Shown: piece after piece, positions 45,544-56,039 of the stretch
How the letters are laid out: the number at the start of each line of letters is the position of its first letter
Position numbering within the stretch: position 1 is the stretch's first letter
Origin: Lunularia cruciata
Taxonomy: Eukaryota > Streptophyta > Marchantiopsida > Lunulariales > Lunulariaceae
Direction of reading: 5' to 3'
Length of the DNA stretch: 64,000 nt
Assembly (NCBI GenBank): GCA_948567375.1
Contig: OX419758.1
Span: forward strand, 37,701,001 to 37,765,000
Notes under the pieces: model-generated
The model's input: the letters and a program-made list of their open reading frames with translations, nothing else
What the model was told of the DNA's origin: nothing
Databases searched by the model: none
Program-made: the position numbers and the translations under genes

Positions 45544-47508
45544 TCAATGATGTTGACTCTTCATGTGCTCTAGGTGTAAGGTCTGCAACAATGGCTTGTG
45601 ATCAGTTTGCATGATCACTTGTTTCCCCAAGAGATAATGCCTCCATACCTTGGTGGCATATACTATTGCAAGTTGTTCTTGATCTCGAGCAGAGTAATAT
45701 CTTTCAGCTGGGTTTAGTCGGTGAGACACAAAGGCAATAGGATGTAGTCCATCCGGAAATCCTTGTTGCAACACAGCTCCAATTGCAAAGTTAGAAGCAT
45801 CAAAATCAACCACACAAGGTAGTTGAGGATCATATGGTTGAAGAATGGGTCTTGAAGACACCACATGCTTTAACTTCTGGAATGCTTCTTCATGCTTGGT
45901 GGTCCATTGGAAGCTCAAGTTCTTTCCCAAGAGGTCAGTCAATGGCGCAACCACGTGAGCATAATAGTGGATGAACCGTCGGTAAAAACTGGCCAATCCA
46001 TTGAATGCTCGTACTTCGGTAGCATCCTTTGGGGTAGGCCAGTCAGTAATGGCCTTGATCTTCTCTTCTTCCATCTTGATCCCCTCTAATGAGATCTTAT
46101 GACCCAAGAAGGTAACCTCCTTTTGCCAAAAAGCACACTTTGATTTCTTGCAGTAAAATTTCCATTGTCGTAGTCGTCTTAGGACTTCTTGCAAATGATT
46201 CATGTGTTCTGCCTCTGTCCTACTATAGATTAAGATATCATCTAAGAACACTACCACGGACTGATCCAATAGCCCCGCCAACACCCGATGCATCTGATCC
46301 ATGAAGACTGCTGGAGCATTAGTGAGTCCAAAAGGTAGAACTCTCCACTCAAAATGTCCATACCTTGTGTGAAAGGCAGTCTTTTGCACGTCCTCTCCTT
46401 CAATAGGAATTTGCCAATAGCCGCTACAAAGATCTAGCTTGGAAAATTAGCGTGCTCCACTTAATTGATCAAGCAAGTCATTGATCCAAGGCAAGGGATA
46501 TGCATTCTTCACGGTTTGCTTATTGAGCCCACGGTAATCAATACAAAAACAAAGTCCTCCATCCTTCTTTGGAACAAATAGTACCGGTGCTCCCCAAGGA
46601 GAGGTACTATGTTGTATGAAATCCTTCTCCAACAACTCTGTAAGTGTTGTTCGCAACTCCTCCAACTCCTTTGGTGAGAGCCGATAGATTGGTCTACTCA
46701 CTGGAGTACTCCCTGGCAATAACTCGATCTTGAAGGGCATACCTCGATCAGAGGGTAATCCCTTTGGCAGATCATCCAGAAACACATTTGCAAACTCTTG
46801 AACTATCCGATCAACCGTTGCTTGATGCGGCACTTGGCCCTCCTCAGATTGTTCTTGTGCAATCGGCTTGATCCACACCACAAATACAGACTTATCTTCC
46901 TCCAAAGCTTGCTCTATGGCTGCTTCATTAACAAAATTCCCTTCTAGGGACTCATCTCTCTTCCGAGCTTGCTCCATGGTTGCCTTCCTGGCAAACTTCC
47001 CATCTTGGAACTCATCTCCCTTCCAGATTTGCTCTATGGCTACCTTCTCGACAAACTTCCCATCTTGGGACTGACTATTCTTAGGTGTCTTACTTAGAGG
47101 TGCCAGATAACCTAATCGGAAATTCCTACCTTGGTGTTGTACTTGAATTTGGTGTCGGGTCCAATCAAATTGAACCTTATGACATTCAAGCCAAGGTAGA
47201 CCCAGAATGATATCATAGTGTAGAGGTGCCACTACAAACCTCATACACTCTAAATACTCCTTCCCAATCTTGAAGGTAACAGGATGCAAGGTGCGGAATG
47301 CAGAACCCTTTCTACCATCCACCATCATCAAACTACTTCCAATCACTGGCTTGATAGGAATACCCAATTCCTTTGCTACTTGCATAGATATGCAATTCTT
47401 TGAACTTCCAGAATCAACCAGAATTCTACAACCTCGATTAGATATCATACCTTGCAAGTGAAGTAGACGTGCATAGGTCGAGCCTTCAATCCCATTGGAA
47501 CTAATCAA
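45544..47508 (-). pseudogene. chromovirus protease, RT and RNase H
   Basis: The pol frame 47508-46447 has protease [12 protein letters not shown] (about 47420) and a Glu-rich spacer with repeated KVAIEQIW / KATMEQARK-like units. The RT start includes [22 protein letters not shown] at about 46447 breaks it. It continues at 46389-45544 with FGLTNAPAVFMDQMHRVL, VVFLDDILIYSRT (catalytic DD) and RNase H VVDFDASNFAIGAVLQ and DHKPLLQTL. The frame differs from gag by one. Confidence 0.9.
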
Positions 47509-47534
47509 GCTCCTAGTAGGCGGCTCGAAATCTC

Positions 47535-48434
47535 CTACTGGGATTCCTTGTTTTCCTGATCATTCCACTCCACAACCTCCACTTGGGCAACTTGTCGAGG
47601 TCGTTCATTCTTGAGTGGACATTCAGCAATGCAATGCCCTAACTGGCGACAATAAAAACAACCTCCATTTTGTCGTAATCTTTCTCTATCTACTGTGCCA
47701 AGTGGTCTTTGTTGGATAGCATCAATCTCCATTGGTACCGGTTCTTCCACTCGTGGTATTGGTGGGTTTTGTGTAGGTTGAGATCAAGACCAAGTTGTTG
47801 CAACTAAGGAATCAAAATGCTCAGCCAATTGCATGGCTTCTTCTACATTCTGTGGCTCTCACATGGTCACCTCCAATCTGGTTCGTGACTTCAACCGTCG
47901 CACAAATCGATCCAGAACTTCACCTTCTTGGATATCTAGAATTTGCATGATGATATTCTGAAATTGTGTGATGTAGCTTCTCATTGAGCCAATCTGCCTC
48001 AACTCCACCAATTTATCTTGTGCAGCTTGGGTGGCATTTATAGTATGAAATCGACCAAGTATTGCATCCTTGAATTCTACCCATGTAAAAATTGGTGTAA
48101 CAATTTGTCGTTCAGCTCTTTCTACTCGGAATCGCCACCAAAGTTTTGCCACTCTATCCAACTGGCTAGAAGCCAAGAGAATTTGTTTCTGCTTGTCTTG
48201 AAGATTGGTGGCTTCAAAGTAACGTTCACAGTCAAACACAAAATTCTCCACTGTGCTTGGAAGATTCTTGCCTTCAAACACCTTGGGTTTTGGAAATCGA
48301 ATGCGATCTTCTCTATCTCCAACTGGCGCTCTGTCTATCTGTTCTCGTCGTTGTTGATCTCGTTCATCCAACAATCGAGTAAGATGCTTGATTTGTTGTT
48401 GCATTGCAAGGATAACATCCAATATTGCCGCCAT
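47535..48434 (-). pseudogene. chromovirus gag with zinc knuckle
   Basis: MAAILDVILAMQQQIKHLTR starts at 48434. FPKPKVFEGKNLPSTVENFV and LWWRFRVERAERQIVTP are typical gag. A TGA at 47859 and a stop near 47790 interrupt it. The CCHC knuckle CFYCRQLGHCIAEC lies at about 47665-47624. Confidence 0.85.
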
Positions 48435-48690
48435 CGCTACTACTCTATTCCACTACCCTCAATTTATCTAGTTGATTAACACATAGATACAACACGTCCA
48501 CCGTTCTCCATAAGTTACAACTGGAAGTATCAAGGGTTCCTCTGACACGGTGATCATATGTAGAAAATCCTGCCCAAAGCGTGAGGTGATGAATTGTGTG
48601 AAACGATGCTTTGGTAATATCTGGACATGAAAGTCCCAATGGTTTGGTGGAAGTGGATTTGGTGGTCCATAAATTCCATCCATCCCATTC

Positions 48691-48705
48691 TCGCTCTGAT
48701 ACCAA
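48691..48705 (-). other. primer binding site of chromovirus
   Basis: On the minus strand TTGGTATCAGAGCGA directly follows the LTR. Twelve bases match the common initiator tRNA-Met PBS. Confidence 0.9.
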
Positions 48706-48809
48706 TGTAAAAGACCGAAACCAAGGAGAGAAATAGGAGAATGGAAGCTCACATTGGGACACTTGAATGAGGGAAAACTCCAAATGCCTAGCATGAGCTT
48801 GGGCTTTGG

Positions 48810-48817
48810 TATTTATA
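48810..48817 (-). promoter_or_regulatory. LTR TATA box
   Basis: TATAAATA on the minus strand, in the same relative position as TATAAATA at 53073-53080 in the solo LTR. Confidence 0.6.
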
Positions 48818-49047
48818 GGTACATACAAGGCCTTTGAGAAGCTTCTCAAGAAGCTTCCTCAAGCCGCTTTCTTAGAGTGCAAGCCAAGTTAACTAGGAAG
48901 CTTCTCAAGAAGTTTCCTTCTAGAAGCCGCCTACTTGGCGTGCAAGCTAAGCTAGTTAGAAGCTTATAGAAGCTTCCTTCTAGAAGCTACTTACTTAAGG
49001 GGCAAGCTAAGCTAACCGGAAAGCTTCCCAAGAAGCTTCCTACATAC

Positions 49048-49060
49048 TTCCGGAATATTC
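49048..49060. promoter_or_regulatory. heat-shock-element-like motif in LTR
   Basis: TTCcgGAAtaTTC is three perfect alternating 5-bp HSE units. The same element is present in the 3' LTR at 44114-44126, and GAAtaTTCtaGAA lies at 52830-52842 in the solo LTR. Many further GAAgcTTC and TTCtaGAA dyads lie between it and the TATA box. Confidence 0.55.
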
Positions 49061-49149
49061 TAGGCTAATTTGTCCTATGTGCTACTTTGTGAGCCCGACT
49101 AACTTTGTCGCTAAACTCCATATTGTTACAATATTGTTGTCTCAACATT

Positions 49150-49595
49150 TAGCAAAATCACCATGTTAAAGGCAAATACTAGGTTAGGCAAATACTAGGA
49201 AGAGGTTATGACTAGCTAAACTAGAAGCCACTAACAAGAGGAATAGAGAGAAAGCATTGATAAAATTGGAAGTTGAGCATGTTGGATTAGAGACCAAGAA
49301 AATGAATATAGAGATTGAGAAGAAATTGAGCACCAATATAAGGAAAGCTACAACAAATAGATATTAGTTTCAAGGAGATGAGTTTAGAGTCAAAGCAAAC
49401 TCATGAAACCAAAATGAGTCTATTGCAAGGAGGAAAATCTCCCAAGGAAATAAGTCAATCTTTCAAAGTTCTTATTCAAGTTCCTAAAGAAATCAAGCCT
49501 TCTACTCCACGTTCCATTCTCAAGCCAAAACATCCTATTCTAAACTCATACTCTAGTGATAGTGAATTCGATACAACAACATGCACTTCTATGTA
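49150..49595 (+). pseudogene. opposite-strand gene of Harbinger-like unit, copy 2
   Basis: The region before 49378 shares ordered words with 33929-33500 in reverse (for example LAKITMLKA-like, read in shifted frames). The open part 49378-49595 reads MSLESKQTHETKMSLLQGGK and ends DSEFDTTTCTSM. Function unknown. Confidence 0.4.
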
Positions 49596-51050
49596 ACCAG
49601 AGTATGTTTATGATTAAAGATGATGCTTGATTGTCAACCTACTATGTAATCCACCCCACAATGCACTTTATTCCATGAAATAATTGCTTATAAGTGTATT
49701 GTACATAAGTGCATGAGATTTGAGATTTGTGTATAAGTGCTAAAGATTGCTAAAACAAGGATTGACAAAAACCCCTTATCAAACTCAAACTCCAAAAAGT
49801 CTAAAGGATACCAAAAAGAGATGCTATATGCCATCCAAAGATGCCAAAGCTAGAAGGCACTTGTTTCCTAGAGACACCCACTAGTGCTCAAGAAAACCCT
49901 GACCATTCTCAACCAATCCCTAAAAAGGCATGTGTTGGCACTCACCCGTGCCCAATCAACAAAAGACGCTTGCTGACACCCAATCAAGAATATGAAAGCT
50001 GCTCAATGGTACCCAATGATGCTTTGTTGCATTGAGTGTACATGCAACTACATCCTCAAGTCTGTGTTAATATACATTTGTTGAATTGTAAACGGACTCA
50101 ATGACCACCAAAGATACCACTTGCTCTCATCCAAGGATCAGTGCATGATTCCAATAGCTAGAAGGTTATATAAAACACTACTATAAGAACGCATTCTATT
50201 GGACGTCCACTCCTCTTTAGCCCAAATCATAATAAGCCAATCATCATGGACAAATCTATCCAAAGCTATCATCAAGGGGTCAAATGACCAAGTGTATGAT
50301 GATCTCTTTGCCTTGTAAGGACTGTTCACTATCCACATGGTGCCATCCATCCTCACTGTCCTTTTTTTCTACATGAGGATGAATTGCACTATGTGGATGG
50401 TGCCTATAGTAGGATAGTGCACACTATCTAGAAACAAAATATCACAAAGAGGTAAGTATAATGAAGTGAGATGCTCATAGGGTTTAGCTCTAAGTCCTCT
50501 AAACTCATCTCTAGGGACAGTAGCAAAACAAAAATAGGCCATGAGCTGAGACCCAGTGTAAAATCCCTTTGGAAGCTTTGACTACTACCACATGCTTTGT
50601 AGCAAAAGCTCAACTACATTAGGCAAAAGATCTATCGAAAAGATAACCTCAAAGCACAACAAATAGAATTGAATGAAATGGCTAACACCACGATGTGCTA
50701 CCCACTCTACAAGATCTGACTATGTATGAAAGCACCAACTGTGTCTAGTAGTCAAGCTTTCCCACACCCTATAACCAATGCTACTATGATGCCATACTAA
50801 GGCCAAACAAGTAACATCCATTACAATAATCTTCTTCTACAGGAATATTGGAAAGAAAATACATGGGATATACTCTCCTAAAAGATGAAACCTCTCCCTA
50901 AATTTAGTTTGAGTCTCTTGAGTCACCACACTACAAGGTAGGGAATAGGAGGCCAAAGTCTAGGTCTCTTGAGTCACAACACTACAAAGTAACACATGGG
51001 TGGAATTTGTTAGAATCTCTATCTCCCACAAGGGCCAAATGTAGGTATAA
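49596..51050 (-). pseudogene. unknown second gene of unit copy 2, decayed (C-terminal side)
   Basis: The minus frame 50613-50428 contains LSLEMSLEDLELNPMSI, matching 32205-32255 of copy 1. Neighbouring sequence (50356-50138) matches 32400-32600 in reverse. Stops and shifts are frequent. No known family. Confidence 0.4.
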
Positions 51051-52310
51051 CAACATATTGCATGGAGTCTTGGTCCAAGATAAGCCGCATGAGCCCTCAC
51101 CTCACCCAGACTACTCTCACTCTCGTCTAGTTCAACATGTGTACTCTCTAACCTCTCCATAGAAATTGCTAACTCTTGTGCATGATTCTTTAATTAGACC
51201 CTATAATCCTCTACCATGGGAGTAGCACCTAAGATAGGCAAGTCCAAGTGAGCCAACCTCTCATCTCTCTCCATCTTGCTGTTAGTAAAAGTCAAATGTA
51301 TCTTCTTCTTTGTAGCAAGATATCTTCTTGCTCAGAAAGGAGTCTCTCTTTCTCTTTCTCTCTCTCTCTTTATCTCTCTCTTAGACAATAGTCTATCCCG
51401 CTCCTCTAAGCTCTCCAATCTACTCTATGCTCAAGCACTAATCTCTCTTGCTCCTCTAAACTATCCAATCTACTCTTATGCTCAACAATGTATCTCTCTC
51501 ACTCCTATAAACTCTCCAATCTACTCTCATGCTCAACAACATATCTCTCTTGCTCCTCTAAACTCTCCAATCTACTCTCATGCTCAACAATATGTCTCTC
51601 TTGCTCCTTGGCCACTCAAACACAATTATCTAATACATGCTTTTTATCAACATAACAAGAGGTTGAAGGAGCTCTCTTATACAAGGGAAGAGGTGCTCTC
51701 TATAGGGGGGAGAGAGGAAAGAAGAGGGAGAAAGAGCTCTCTCAAAGGATGAAGATATACAAGGAGTTCTCATAGGAAACCCATCACTCCTTAACCTCAC
51801 TATTAATAAGGCATGTATCTCAACACAAATCTATTGAACACCTGTTCACAATGGGTAACATATAGTTATCCATCAAGTAGAACTCACTATCCATCAAGTA
51901 GATGTGAAAGTTCATTAATTAATTTAATTAAAGTAACTCATTTATTAAATCTAATAAAGTTGTATACAATTAATACTTTGTATTTTTTTCAACAAAAAAA
52001 CATACAAAATATGCCAAAACTCAATACACCAAAACATCACTAATTAGTCAATCACCATCCTCATCCTCTCAATCATTAGAACTCTTGTTCTCATCATCAC
52101 CACCCTCTTTATCATGTATAATCTCCTCCTTCTTCACTCAAATAGGACATCTCCTCCTTAGGAATGTAACTTCTCTCCACAAAGAGGTGAGTGAGTATCT
52201 GTCCAAGGAAAGTGACTCTAAATTGGCACCCATTAGTATGCCTCAATTAGCTCTACAAACTCCCCACATGCATATTAATGGCTCAATATACTTACTCATC
52301 CCAATCTAAT
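51050..52310 (-). pseudogene. unknown second gene of unit copy 2, decayed, coiled-coil part
   Basis: On the minus strand, heptad-like charged repeats EHESRLESLEEQERYVV run through about 51610-51410, followed by sequence like copy 1 31300-31700. A run rich in Asp and Glu lies near 52120-52050, corresponding to the acidic stretch of copy 1. No known family. Confidence 0.4.
51416..51615. repeat. 51-bp tandem repeat, 4 copies, coding for a coiled coil
   Basis: The unit begins caatctactctcatgctcaa and recurs every 51 bases, about four times. On the minus strand each unit encodes 17 residues (EHESRLESLEEQERYVV). Copy 1 has only about one unit. Confidence 0.8.
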
Positions 52311-52759
52311 CCTCCACACCAAATCTCCACAACTTGGTCTTGGTTTGAGAACCAAATGCCCATGTAAAATCTTGGGCCAAATCATTGGTACCACAAGTGC
52401 ACCCATGCAACAAGGAGGCACTTAACAACTCTATGGGATAATAAAATGGTTTTTGGATCAATGCTCACTAATGCTTCAAAATAGGAATAAAGGTTTGGCA
52501 ATTGTTGGGTGATGCTTGCCAATGTTGTGGGATAGGGAAAGGCACCAATAGATGCCAAGTATTAGGGTTTAAGAGTGGGTGATGCTAGGCAATGCCTACG
52601 GATGTTGTGGGATATATCTATCAAATGCTGGAAGGCATTGGTGATGCCCATAGATATTGATGGTTTGATTTTGTCAAGCACAAAATAGCAACAAAAAAAA
52701 ATAATGCTAAACAATAGAAAAATAGAAATAAACAATACAAAGAAATGAGAAAGAAAAAT

Positions 52760-53184
52760 TGTAACAATATGGAGTTTAGCAACAAAGTTAATAGGGCTAA
52801 CAAAACAGCAAATAAGACAAATTAACCTAGAATATTCTAGAAGTATCTAGGAAGCTTCTTAAGAAGCTTCCTGGCTAGCTTAGCTTGCACCTCAAGTAGG
52901 TAGCTTCTAAAAGAAGCTTTTAGAAGCTTCTATCTAGCTTAGCTTGCATGCCAAGTAAGCGGCTTCTAGAAGGAAGCTTCTTGAGAAACTTCCTAATTAA
53001 CTTGGCTTGCACTTCAAGATGGCGACTCAAGGAAGCTTCTTGAGAAGCTTCTCAAGAGCTTTGTAGGATCCCTATAAATACAAGAGCCAAAACTCATGCT
53101 AGGCATTTGGAGTTTACTCACATTCAAGTGTCCCAATGTGATCTTCCATTCTCCTATTTCTCTCCTCAGTCTTGGCCTTTCACA
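52760..53184 (+). repeat. solo LTR of the chromovirus family (425 bp)
   Basis: TGTAACAATATGGAGTTTAG to CACA, equal in length to the LTR at 48706-49130 and similar throughout. It has a TATA box at 53073-53080 and HSE-like words. Flanks aaaat (52755-52759) and aaagt (53185-53189) may be a 5-bp target duplication with one difference. No internal element remains, as expected after LTR-LTR recombination. Confidence 0.85.
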
Positions 53185-54249
53185 AAAGTAGTATGTTTGG
53201 AGTGTAGTGACTAATGGTAGTGTAACCCAAGGGTTATTTTCAAGCCAAGAACATCTAGATCGACCTCCTTGATTCCAAAAATAGCCAATCAAACATGGTT
53301 TTTATCCAACCATGACCATTTTATGAAGGTCATGGGGTGCTAAGTTGTGTGAAACACAATTAATCAATCTCCTTCCTAATTATTGGTCCTCAAAGTGAAA
53401 TTTTTTTTCTTAACCCTAAATTTTTGCCATGCTGGGTGTTTTTGTTTCAAATTCAACTCAAAACCAAAATTCTCTTTCAAACTCAACTCAATACCATGAG
53501 GTACTGGTTTTTGGTGTTTGCACTCTCTTTTGAAATAAACCCTACCTAAAAGGTCCTATTGCAAATAAAAATTCTCTCCACCAAAATGCAAACTCTTTTC
53601 TGAATTTTTCTCTCTTGCAAAGCTATCATCTCTCAACTGTCTTCTCCTCTTTCCTTCTCTTGCAAACTACCCCAATGTGCACTCTACTTCTTTAAATATC
53701 CCAAATTTTAGAGGTTTTTTTCTCCTCTAAATTCTGCTTTCTTGCACCTACACTCAATCTTAAACCTATATTTCTTGGGAAAAAAATCCAAATTCTAAGC
53801 GTCAACCAATGCAAACATGCAACACAACATGTCATCAATTGGTGCTACCCCAATATTTGGCATAGAAATAGGTGACAATTAGTGTCTTCCAAAGATAATG
53901 ACCATCAACCGATGCCATCTACACATCCAAAGCCTTTTGGCATCATTCTACATTACCAAAACCCTTCTAGCAACATTAACAACAAGCATCAATTGGCACG
54001 GACCAAACAATGTGCGCCAATTGGCACCAACCAGCTTTAACTACACAATAGGTGCTACATATGGACTTGAGGGTCTACCTAACTAGGTTCATGAAATCCT
54101 AAATAGGTTTATGCATAAGAGAAAGACTAGTTCTTAACATTCTCAAATGGATATTTTTGTTTATGAGTAACATATTACTATTCAACTTCCTTGAGATAAT
54201 AAGCAAGGCATTGTTGCATCACCCTTGACCTACTTTCCTCTCTACCAAG
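53185..54249. other. unit copy 2 spacer, no gene
   Basis: Pyrimidine-rich and AT-rich stretches correspond in reverse to the purine-rich region 29200-29700 of copy 1. No supported reading frame. Confidence 0.4.
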
Positions 54250-55400
54250 CTCCATTCCTCTTGGAGAAATTTATTATCTACTTGAGTTTTCTATTTAAAT
54301 CCACCATTATCTTTTATGCAAACATCCTACCTATTGATACATAAGTTATATAAAATAATCCAAATACTTACCTACTTTAACAACTATGTATTTCTACTTG
54401 TGTCTTTAAGTTGCACCGTCAACTCTTGAAGCAAATACCTTCTAGCTTTCAATACTCCTATACAATGCTCATTTATCACCCGGGGCTTTGCCAAAAATTT
54501 GTTGAACTCTTTTTTGTCCTCCAATTGGGCTTGCTTGAAGGCAAGAACTAGGTGATACATGGGAACATAACCAAAATTACCTAAAAGGTATTTTTGGCCT
54601 CAAAAATATTACATCCACATTTTTGTTTCAAATCACTCCACAATGATGAATTTTTTAAACAAGTCATGTCGTGACATGATCTTAACAATCATGCAAATAA
54701 AAAAGTCCACACATTAAGCTGCATAAAATCTAATCCATTGCTCATAGCTTGAATTAAAAAGAAAAATTACATATTGAAGCATCTAAACACTGACTTTCTA
54801 CATGTTTTATCATCACAAATCACTTGGCCATTTACTGAATAAAAGCCCTTCCTCTTGAAATATATTTCTCCATCCATAGTATGTCAAGTTGCAAGAGGAA
54901 ATAGTGTTCCATCTACCAAACCTACACAACTAGCAAAACTCTTTTTGTGCAAACACTACAGATATCTTCATTCTCTCATCCTACTTTGGCCATACCACTT
55001 GACTCCATATAATGCTTAATATGGTTATCATGACTCTGTCTATAAAGGAACTAGTTGAACCAACACTAATGTTGCAAATGTTGAATGTACTTGCAACACA
55101 AGCCCCATTACTATGATGCCTAAATCTATCAAGAGGAAGAGCTACTTGGATTCACACAAATGTTTGCTTCCACCTATAGTTCTTTTAAAATACTCCATGA
55201 TCCTTTATAAGATCAACTTATGTGGAAAAATACTTGATGCCCATTCTAGTCAATTGGCAGAATGCCTTCACATCTAGGCTTGTGAGATATTTAATAACAA
55301 ATTCCTTTCCATGAGGATATGTAGCTCTTGATTCTAAGTACCCATGGGAATGTGCTTACTCCCACCAAGTAAGCAATAGTTCTTACTTATCTAAATCTCC
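54250..55400 (-). pseudogene. PIF/Harbinger DDE transposase, copy 2, decayed
   Basis: On the minus strand, words matching copy 1 occur in order: TACATATCCTCATgGAAAGG (about 55325), GATCTTATAAAGGATCATGG (about 55210) and GGTTCAACTAGTTCC (about 55040). The identities span 55330 to 54250. Stops prevent expression. Confidence 0.6.
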
Positions 55401-55599
55401 TCTTACACTTTCACATTCTCATCCTTTCAATGCTTGCTACCACTCAACATTCTCTACTGATTAGAGTATAACTAAAAAATAGTCAAATCCCTTTATGTGT
55501 CATTTGTCACACTCCTTAAGATTAGTCAAATTTTTGAATGCTAAAAAATTGTCAAATTTGCAAAGTGACATTAGATCAAGCCAAAAAATATAAATTCCA

Positions 55600-55990
55600 A
55601 GAAAAGCAAGCATTCTGCTTGTGGAGAGAGAAATGGAAACCTCAAACCAAGAAATCAAGAAAATCAAGCATATTGGATTCCCTCTTGACCTACCTTGAGC
55701 CAAAAAATCAATCAAATTGAGCATAGTAAATTCCCTCTTGACCTAATTTGAGAAGATAAAAATGGAGAGGTGGCACCAAGAAATCAAAGGAAATTGAGTG
55801 CTATTCAAAGGATTCTCTTTGGACCTTGGGAGAGAGAACTTGAGCCAAGAAATCAAAGGAAATGGGATGATCTAGCAATGGATTCCCTCTCTCAAGAAGA
55901 GATAGTTCAAGCCAAGAAATCACAAAAAATGGAGCACTTTGCAAATGAATGCCCTATCAATCCCTACAATGTCAATTCCCTCTTGAATTG
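55600..55990. repeat. degenerate tandem repeat, about 55-75 bp unit
   Basis: About five units share gagccaagaaatcaa and ggattccctct. Unit lengths vary. Confidence 0.55.
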
Positions 55991-56039
55991 TCTAACATCT
56001 AGATTCAAAGCAAAATCAAGCAATCTATTATGAACCCTA

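Larger units (their letters stand above)
43937..49130 (-). mobile_element. Ty3/gypsy chromodomain element (chromovirus), defective
   Basis: The element is minus-strand, with a 425-base 5' LTR (48706-49130) starting TGTAACA and ending TTTTACA. A tRNA-Met PBS (48691-48705) follows directly. Then gag, zinc knuckle, protease, RT, RNase H, integrase and chromodomain are read. A polypurine tract (GCGGGGGAATA, 44197-44208) precedes the 3' LTR. The 3' LTR is cut at about 43937, lacking about 165 bases. A deletion inside integrase makes it non-autonomous. Confidence 0.9.
48706..49130 (-). repeat. 5' LTR of chromovirus (425 bp)
   Basis: TG...CA termini are present (minus TGTAACA to TTTTACA). It contains a TATA box at 48810-48817 and about ten GAAnnTTC or TTCnnGAA dyads. 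The solo LTR at 52760-53184 has the same length. Confidence 0.9.
49131..55560 (-). mobile_element. large PIF/Harbinger-like unit, copy 2 (inverted)
   Basis: This is homologous to 27204-34850 in reverse. It holds a transposase at about 55400-54250, coiled-coil and EMSLEDLELNPMSI frames on the minus strand, and the opposite-strand gene on plus at 49150-49595. The chromovirus cuts it at 49131. A solo LTR (52760-53184) is inserted in it. Confidence 0.6.

Noticed and set aside
27204-55560. One giant inverted repeat or palindromic genomic rearrangement
   Set aside because: The two copies are separated by about 14 kb of unrelated DNA and differ strongly, so two independent insertions are simpler.
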